Shown here: piece after piece, positions 7,335 through 11,977 of the stretch
How the letters are laid out: each line of letters opens with the position of its first letter
Numbering within the stretch: the first letter of the stretch is position 1
NCBI GenBank assembly: GCA_900553155.1
Contig: USCM01000037.1
Span: 1-11,977 of the forward strand
Direction of reading: 5' to 3'
Source: an uncultured Prevotella sp.
Lineage (GTDB): Bacteria > Bacteroidota > Bacteroidia > Bacteroidales > Bacteroidaceae
Length of the DNA stretch: 11,977 nucleotides
Program-made: the position numbers and the translations under genes
The notes under the pieces: generated by a model
Told to the model about the DNA's origin: nothing
What the model saw: the letters and a program-made list of their open reading frames with translations, nothing else
The model's database searches: none

Positions 7335-8486
7335 TCAGAAAGCCTCGTTGATATTGAATATAAAGCTACTCTGTCCGGCTTTGCCGAATCCATAGTCGAG
7401 GCGTACGTTTACGTTCTTCTTGAATTCCCAGCGGTAGCCCAGTCCGTAGTTGGGCAGAATGTGGCTCATGCGCATCTCCGAGAACTTAGGAAATACGGTT
7501 CCGGCTCCTGCCCAAAGCACGATGCCGTTGCGTCGCCACACGTGCTGTCGCAGCTCTATCTGCGTCTCTATCTTATGCTTGTCGCGGTAGCGGCCCTCGT
7601 AGTAGCCTCGCATCGAGTAGCTGTCGCCAAGCAACGCCATCATTGCCCACGACGGATTGCCAAAGTTGAGCAGCGTGCGGAAGTCGGCTGCAAGGGTTGC
7701 TCCCTTCCACAATGGTACGTATCCGCTTGTGTGCAGGTCGGTTGTGCTGAAGGCATACTTGTTGCCCATAAATCGGGGTCTAAACAGTTGCTGCAGCGAC
7801 AGATATACACCTCGCTTAGGTGCAGTAAGGTTGTCGCGTGTATCGTATAGCAATGTAAATCCGGCGCCGATGTTACAGGTTGTCGCGCGCTGCCCGTTGA
7901 GCAGCTCGGGACGCTCTATCCGGCTGCCGTGTATATAGTCGAAGGCTATGGTTGGACCTATAAAGAGGTCGTTGGCAGTGGCAAACAGCCAGCTCGCCTT
8001 CATCTGCGCCTGCCAGTCCTTCATCTCGCTCTTGTTGTCGTTGTTGTTGCCCATGTCGTAGCCCATGCCCCAATAGTAGCACGGAAAGGAGTAGAAGTAG
8101 GTGGTATAGTCGATGCGTTGGCGGTCGCCGGGGAAGATATGCGTGCCAGACACGCCAAGCATATAGAAGCCTACTGTCGACACATCGCCGAAGAGCGACA
8201 CGTTGCTGGGCGGCTGCAGGGTGTCGTTGGGGTCGGAGCGGTACAGTCCGGCAGCCACCAAGCCCAGTCCGAGCTTGGTGTCGGTGCTGTAGTGGGGTCC
8301 GCCTATGATGCTGAAGTCGAACCGCTTGTCCTTCTTCTCCTTGTTGGCGTCGTTAAAGTAGTCGAGCAGTCGGGTTATAAAACCACGGTGCTTGATGGTG
8401 TCGGTGGGGTTGCCGGGGGTCTCTACGGCACCTACGGGGAGGAGACATAGGAGCGATGCGATAAGTAGTATGGGGCGAAGTATCAT
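7335..8486 (-). CDS. Omp85/BamA-TamA family outer-membrane beta-barrel without POTRA domains
   Basis: This 383-residue protein has a signal peptide (MILRPILLIASLLCLLPVGA, then VET) and only a short charged segment (about 30-55) before the barrel. The barrel carries Omp85/D15 surface-antigen signatures: YDTRDNLTAPKRGVY (214-228), equivalent to the family DTRDN..P..G.Y strand motif, and SMRGYYEGRY (291-300), equivalent to the VRGF/Y motif of loop 6. Alternating aromatic and hydrophobic strands run to a C-terminal Phe (INEAF). BamA and TamA have several POTRA repeats before the barrel; none can be fitted here. The size resembles barrel-only Omp85 members found in Bacteroidetes, whose function is unknown to me. 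Sitting between the PCMD and SusC genes with gaps of 11 and 19 bases, it is probably co-expressed with them. It could be a secretion or translocation pore for a partner protein, or a transport accessory; both are inference. Confidence 0.85.
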   Translation of the reverse strand: MILRPILLIASLLCLLPVGAVETPGNPTDTIKHRGFITRLLDYFNDANKEKKDKRFDFSIIGGPHYSTDTKLGLGLVAAGLYRSDPNDTLQPPSNVSLFGDVSTVGFYMLGVSGTHIFPGDRQRIDYTTYFYSFPCYYWGMGYDMGNNNDNKSEMKDWQAQMKASWLFATANDLFIGPTIAFDYIHGSRIERPELLNGQRATTCNIGAGFTLLYDTRDNLTAPKRGVYLSLQQLFRPRFMGNKYAFSTTDLHTSGYVPLWKGATLAADFRTLLNFGNPSWAMMALLGDSYSMRGYYEGRYRDKHKIETQIELRQHVWRRNGIVLWAGAGTVFPKFSEMRMSHILPNYGLGYRWEFKKNVNVRLDYGFGKAGQSSFIFNINEAF

Positions 8487-8497
8487 ATAGTAAATTC

Positions 8498-9472
8498 TTA
8501 ATAAACCAATCCAACATTGTCAACCCACAGCGTATTGCCCACTGTTCCGACGTAGGCACCGCCATGACTTGACGAGAACTGCAACTGTATGTGTGTAGGC
8601 ACGGCATCTGCCGATGCCCAGCCCGTCTCGCGCACAATGACGCTCTTGCCCTTAGAGTTGCGGGCATAGTCGGTAGAGCGCAAGCCCATTGTGGCTGCAT
8701 CGTAGAATGGTTGGTGTGTGATGTTGCCGTAATGTATCTTGTAGGTGGCGCCATTGACCCATCCGTTGGTAGACGCGCCATACTTTACAACCATGGTGCC
8801 TACACGCTGCGCCGTGATGTTGCCGGCGGCATCCTCGTGGCGTCGCTGCAGATAGAGCACGGCTATGCAGTAGTCGGGACCTGCAACTGTGGTGGCTTTT
8901 GAAAATCCGTTCTGTCGTATACGGTTCTTATTGCCCGGCACCTGCACACGATAGTCGAAGCGTATAGCCTTTGGACGCTGCGTGAAGGGTATGCCCCAGT
9001 TGAGGGCTTTGGGTCCTTCCTTGGTTCCGGTTATAGGTTCCTTCATGTCGCCGAGGAAGATGCTGCCTGCCGCAAGCACCTTGATGTTCATCATACCAAG
9101 CACCTTGCAGGTCTCTATATGTGTAGTCATCTTTACACAATGGCCCGAGCCGCGGTTGTCGCGGTATACCGAGTTGTTGGTCTTCACAATGCCCATGACC
9201 TTTGCCATGACATTGCTGGTACCCCAAGGCGAACCTCCAAGATTGGTGTAGGGATTGTTGCCTTTGAGCGCGCGGTTAGGGCCTATCTCGTAGAGGGTCT
9301 TGGTATTGCCTCCTATTACAGCCGACTCGTGTATCTGACGTGTTACCCAGGTATCGAAATTGCCATATTTAAAAGGAACAAACTTGCCATCGCCATTGGC
9401 GATGACGGGAACACTTAAACCGAGCACGGCAGCCAATGCCACCCAGCGCAATTTTCTACTTACATACATCAT
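8498..9472 (-). CDS. PCMD-domain exported protein (putative carbohydrate metabolism domain)
   Basis: This 324-residue protein starts with MMYVSRKLRW and has a Sec signal peptide with likely cleavage after VPVIA (residue 26). There is no lipobox cysteine. The mature part resembles the putative carbohydrate metabolism (PCMD) domain of Bacteroidetes secreted proteins: NFDTWVTR near 38-45, a jelly-roll-like region with IRFDYRVQVPG at 170-180, and the closing strand LWVDNVGLVY at 315-324, which forms the very C-terminus. PCMD proteins are assumed to bind or act on carbohydrate, but the activity of the family is not established. It is first in the five-gene unit, directly downstream of the promoter near 9560, and ends 11 bases before the Omp85-type gene. 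Two ATG codons in tandem (9472 and 9469) could both serve as starts without changing the signal peptide. No clear Shine-Dalgarno is seen, as is common in this phylum. Confidence 0.8.
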   Translation of the reverse strand: MMYVSRKLRWVALAAVLGLSVPVIANGDGKFVPFKYGNFDTWVTRQIHESAVIGGNTKTLYEIGPNRALKGNNPYTNLGGSPWGTSNVMAKVMGIVKTNNSVYRDNRGSGHCVKMTTHIETCKVLGMMNIKVLAAGSIFLGDMKEPITGTKEGPKALNWGIPFTQRPKAIRFDYRVQVPGNKNRIRQNGFSKATTVAGPDYCIAVLYLQRRHEDAAGNITAQRVGTMVVKYGASTNGWVNGATYKIHYGNITHQPFYDAATMGLRSTDYARNSKGKSVIVRETGWASADAVPTHIQLQFSSSHGGAYVGTVGNTLWVDNVGLVY

Positions 9473-9556
9473 TTTCTTTATCGTTTATCCTATAAACAAC
9501 ACTTATTTCTTTCTTACTATCAGATAGATAGCCTAAAGTTTGCATTACTAAAAGTG

Positions 9557-9587
9557 CAAAGATATACAAAAAAGCCCAAAGCGGAAA
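9557..9587 (-). promoter_or_regulatory. Bacteroidetes-type promoter of the five-gene unit, overlapping the upstream terminator
   Basis: On the minus strand TATCTTTG (9557-9564) matches TAnnTTTG exactly. Nineteen bases upstream is TTTC (9584-9587), one mismatch from the -33 TTTG. The -33 half lies within the downstream arm of the terminator hairpin, and the T-run of that terminator forms part of the spacer. The predicted start is near 9551, leaving an AT-rich leader of about 80 bases before the PCMD gene with no obvious riboswitch or operator beyond a weak CTATC/GATAG inverted repeat. Confidence 0.6.
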
Positions 9588-9619
9588 CTATTTATACGTT
9601 AAAAGTTTCCACTTTGGGC
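9568..9619 (-). terminator. Rho-independent terminator after the S41 peptidase gene
   Basis: Read on the minus strand, GCCCAAAGTGGAAACT (9604-9619) pairs with AGTTTCCGCTTTGGGC (9574-9589) over 16 positions with one G-U wobble, enclosing a 14-base AT-rich loop. Six T residues follow at once (9568-9573). It sits about 55 bases past the peptidase stop and separates the parE/peptidase unit from the next operon. Because the stem is nearly symmetric it could also block antisense read-through, but there is no T-run on the other side. Confidence 0.9.
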
Positions 9620-9674
9620 CAAATAGAATATTTATAAGGATATTATTGAGAGTATATTAAGTATGGATGGGGCT

Positions 9675-11231
9675 CTACTTGCCGGCAATCTCTACAGCCT
9701 TCGCCACGATGCGGTTGCTCTCGTTCATGATGCGATAGTACTCGTTCATATCCCAGATGTCGCGTGCTATCAAAGCCTTGAGCTGCAAGGTAAGCATAGG
9801 CAGCGTCTTGTCGCGCTCTGCCTTGGTGCAAGGCTTTATCTTAAGGCGCTCCGCCTCGGCAAAGATGCTGTCTGTCATAGCCTGCGGCACATGGTAGTTG
9901 GCAAGGTAGTCGTCGAAGCTTGTGTAGCGTTGCTTAAGCTCGGCACGGTGCTGGTCGACATAACGCAGGGTGGCGTTGATTACGAGCGAGTGTGCCACAA
10001 TCTGTCGGTGGAGCTTGGTGAACTGCGTGGTGTCCAACGGCACAAACTCGTCGGGCATGATGCCGCCGCCTCCGTATACCGTGCGATGGCGTCGCAGGGT
10101 CTGGCACTTGAGCGAGTCGGCAAAGTGGATGGAGTCGGCAGAGTAGAGCTCGCCGCTCTTGAAGCGCTTCTCCAGGTCCATGGCATAGTCCTCGGGGTCG
10201 CCCTTGTGGTATGGCTTCTGTATACATCTGCCTGCAGGTGTGTAGTAGTGGGCTATGGTGAGACGTATCATTGAGCCGTCATCAAACTCGATGGGGCGCT
10301 GAACCAAGCCCTTGCCGTAGGAGCGTCTGCCTATGACGGTGGCGCGGTCCTGGTCTTGCAGGGCACCGGTAAGAATCTCGGCAGCCGATGCCGAATACTC
10401 GTTGATAAGCACGTACACCTTGCCCTTGCGCATGCTGCCCTTGCCGTCGGCACGATATTCGCGTCGGCGCTGTGCCCTACCCTCTGTGTAGACAATGAGG
10501 TCGTCCTTATCGAGGAACTCCTCGGTTATCTTGACAGCCGACTGCAGGAATCCGCCGCCGTTGTCTTGCAGGTCGACAATGAGGTCGCGCATGCCGGCAC
10601 GGCGCAGCGAGTCGGCTGCATGCATAAACTCGCCGTAGGTTGTGGCGCCAAAGGAGCCAATGCGTATGTAGCCGAGACGCGGGCGCACCATATAGTAGGC
10701 ATCGAGCGTGTATACGGGTATCTTGCCTCGTGTTACGTTGAAGTAGAGCAGGTCGGCTACGCCACGGCGCTTTATGCCGAGCTTTACCTTTGTGCCTCGG
10801 CGTCCGCGCAAGCGCTGCATTATGTCGGCACGCGGCATCTTTACGCCTGCTATGGTGGTGTCGTTTACGGTGAGGATGCGGTCGCCGGCAAGTATGCCTA
10901 CCTTCTCCGACGGTCCTTTGGACACGGGCTGTATGACGAGCAGCGTGTCTTCCACCATGTTAAACTGTACGCCGATGCCGTCGAACGAGCCTTCGAGCGG
11001 CTCGTTCAAAGCCTTTGTCTCCTTGGCTGTGGTGTATGTGGAGTGCGGGTCGAGCGACTTCAACATTCCCTGTATGCCCTCCTCCACCAGCTTCTGCTGG
11101 TCAACGGTGTCGACGTATAGCTGTGAGATGGCCATCTCGGCTATCTGGAGCTTGCGTAGGGGGTTGGCTTTCTGGGCAAAGAGGGTGCAAGCTGCAAACA
11201 GCAAGACGATTATTAGATTGGTTCTTTTCAT
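9675..11231 (-). CDS. S41 family C-terminal processing peptidase (CtpA/Prc type)
   Basis: This 518-residue protein is a tail-specific serine protease exported to the periplasm. The signal peptide (MKRTNLIIVLLFAACTLFAQ) is followed by a helical region containing SLDPHSTY (59-66), a PDZ domain (about 80-165, with GSFDGIGVQF at 81-90 and the GILAGDRIL segment at 112-120), and the peptidase core. The core has LIVDLQDNGGGFL (217-229), the predicted nucleophile Ser282 in EYSASAAEI, and the general base Lys307 in SYGKGLVQ; the 25-residue spacing is the same as in E. coli Prc. A C-terminal helical extension of about 170 residues follows. Cys15 in the signal peptide does not form a convincing lipobox. 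The gene starts 51 bases after parE with no visible promoter between, so it is likely co-transcribed with parE. The substrate is unknown; housekeeping turnover or processing of envelope proteins is the usual role. Confidence 0.95.
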   Translation of the reverse strand: MKRTNLIIVLLFAACTLFAQKANPLRKLQIAEMAISQLYVDTVDQQKLVEEGIQGMLKSLDPHSTYTTAKETKALNEPLEGSFDGIGVQFNMVEDTLLVIQPVSKGPSEKVGILAGDRILTVNDTTIAGVKMPRADIMQRLRGRRGTKVKLGIKRRGVADLLYFNVTRGKIPVYTLDAYYMVRPRLGYIRIGSFGATTYGEFMHAADSLRRAGMRDLIVDLQDNGGGFLQSAVKITEEFLDKDDLIVYTEGRAQRRREYRADGKGSMRKGKVYVLINEYSASAAEILTGALQDQDRATVIGRRSYGKGLVQRPIEFDDGSMIRLTIAHYYTPAGRCIQKPYHKGDPEDYAMDLEKRFKSGELYSADSIHFADSLKCQTLRRHRTVYGGGGIMPDEFVPLDTTQFTKLHRQIVAHSLVINATLRYVDQHRAELKQRYTSFDDYLANYHVPQAMTDSIFAEAERLKIKPCTKAERDKTLPMLTLQLKALIARDIWDMNEYYRIMNESNRIVAKAVEIAGK

Positions 11232-11249
11232 TTATTGTATTTGTTTATT

Positions 11250-11270
11250 GCAGGTTTTTGCCAAACCTGC
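11250..11270 (-). other. Short inverted repeat between parE and the S41 peptidase gene
   Basis: GCAGGTTT (11250-11257) and AAACCTGC (11263-11270) form a perfect 8-pair stem with a five-base loop, 12 bases after the parE stop and 19 bases before the peptidase start. No T-run follows in the transcribed direction. It may be a weak attenuator or a messenger-processing element between the two genes. Confidence 0.4.
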
Positions 11271-11282
11271 CACACCTACACA

Positions 11283-11977
11283 CTATTCTACAACATTCTC
11301 CTCTGGCAAATCCTCCTCCACCACCAGGTTGTCAATGATGAAGTTTTGGCGTTCCATGGTGTTCTTTCCCATATAGTATTCGAGGAGCTTCTGCACCTGG
11401 TCGTTCTTGTGAAGCGTTACCTGTTCGAGGCGCATGTCAGGACCGATGAAGTGGGCAAACTCGTCGGGCGATATCTCGCCGAGACCCTTGAATCGGGTTA
11501 TCTCCGGGTCGGGACCGAGGTCCTTTATAGCCTTCAGGCGCTCGTCATCGCTGTAGCAGTAGCGGGTTATAAAGTCGCTCTTCTTCTCCTTGCCCGTAAG
11601 ACGGGCGTCGGCAGCGGCGATGACGGCCTTGTTGCGTATCTTGGTGCGGCGATTGCGCACACGGAACAGCGGTGTCTGCAGCACAAAGACGTGTCCCTTC
11701 TTGATGAGGTCGGGGAAGAACTGCAGGAAGAAGGTGATGATGAGCAAGCGTATGTGCATGCCGTCGACATCGGCATCGGTAGCCACGATAACCTTGTTGT
11801 AGCGCAGCGTGTCGAGACCGTCCTCTATATCGAGCGCAGCCTGAAGCAGGTTGAACTCCTCGTTCTCGTAAACCACCTTCTTGGTAAGGCCGTACGAGTT
11901 GAGGGGCTTGCCTCGCAGCGAGAACACCGCCTGGGTGTTGACGTCTCGGCTCTTTGTGATAGAGCCGCTCGCCGAGT
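11283..11977 (-). CDS. parE: DNA topoisomerase IV subunit B, C-terminal part (5' end outside window)
   Basis: The frame is open from the right edge to a stop at 11283, giving about 231 residues of the C-terminal end. It enters within the TOPRIM domain just after the expected EGDS motif (visible [16 protein letters not shown]), continues with [11 protein letters not shown], then the metal-binding [14 protein letters not shown], then [20 protein letters not shown]. The ISPDEF..FIGP continuation and the short tail ending in a [11 protein letters not shown] stretch fit the Bacteroidales ParE rather than GyrB, whose equivalent segment reads KGLGEMNAEQLW-like. With ParC it decatenates daughter chromosomes in the cytoplasm. 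A GTG at 11927 that can be read as a start is internal to the conserved domain and is not the true start. Confidence 0.92.
   Translation of the reverse strand, partial: SASGSITKSRDVNTQAVFSLRGKPLNSYGLTKKVVYENEEFNLLQAALDIEDGLDTLRYNKVIVATDADVDGMHIRLLIITFFLQFFPDLIKKGHVFVLQTPLFRVRNRRTKIRNKAVIAAADARLTGKEKKSDFITRYCYSDDERLKAIKDLGPDPEITRFKGLGEISPDEFAHFIGPDMRLEQVTLHKNDQVQKLLEYYMGKNTMERQNFIIDNLVVEEDLPEENVVE

Noticed and set aside
7316..7393. Longer N-terminus for the SusC gene starting at 7393
   Set aside because: The extra 26 residues overlap the end of the Omp85-type gene and would place a polar stretch before an evident signal peptide that starts at 7315.
10356..11120. Plus-strand open frame of 254 codons opposite the S41 peptidase gene
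   Set aside because: Antisense shadow; the minus strand encodes an intact protease with catalytic residues, and the plus-strand product has no recognisable domain.
11925..11927. GTG at 11927 as start of a short separate gene
   Set aside because: The frame continues upstream to the window edge through conserved TOPRIM sequence ([12 protein letters not shown]), so the codon is internal to parE.

Overview
The window looks like a chromosomal segment of a Bacteroidales bacterium, probably Prevotellaceae. The reasons are an adjacent SusC/SusD pair, a PCMD-domain protein, a ParE whose C-terminus matches the Bacteroidales form, lipoproteins with acidic residues just after the acylated cysteine, and two promoters matching the Bacteroidetes TAnnTTTG element. 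Family rank is an inference. All eight recognisable genes lie on the minus strand, so transcription runs from high to low coordinates. No stretch over 300 bases lacks a gene, and I saw no tRNA, rRNA, CRISPR array, insertion sequence or attachment site.

Read in transcription order: (1) the C-terminal part of parE (topoisomerase IV subunit B) enters from the right edge; (2) an exported S41 C-terminal processing peptidase follows after 51 bases, and a strong intrinsic terminator closes this housekeeping unit; (3) a Bacteroidetes-type promoter overlaps that terminator and starts a compact five-gene unit with gaps of only 11 to 27 bases: PCMD-domain exported protein, Omp85-type outer-membrane barrel without POTRA domains, SusC-like TonB-dependent transporter, SusD-like surface lipoprotein, and an inner-membrane phosphoethanolamine transferase of the EptA/CptA type; (4) after 115 bases carrying a second promoter with the same -7 core, a DUF4114-like lipoprotein with a proline-rich linker begins and runs off the left edge.

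The five-gene unit is the notable part. SusC and SusD should form a surface uptake complex and the PCMD protein is plausibly a glycan-related partner, but there is no glycoside hydrolase, lyase, or dedicated regulator (SusR, hybrid two-component system, ECF sigma/anti-sigma) in view. The unit instead carries a second outer-membrane barrel and an enzyme that decorates lipid A or other envelope glycans. This suggests an envelope-remodelling or unusual uptake locus rather than a standard polysaccharide utilisation locus; that interpretation is inference. A near-perfect stem-loop covers the start codon of the transferase gene at the SusD/transferase junction and could set its expression apart from the rest of the operon.
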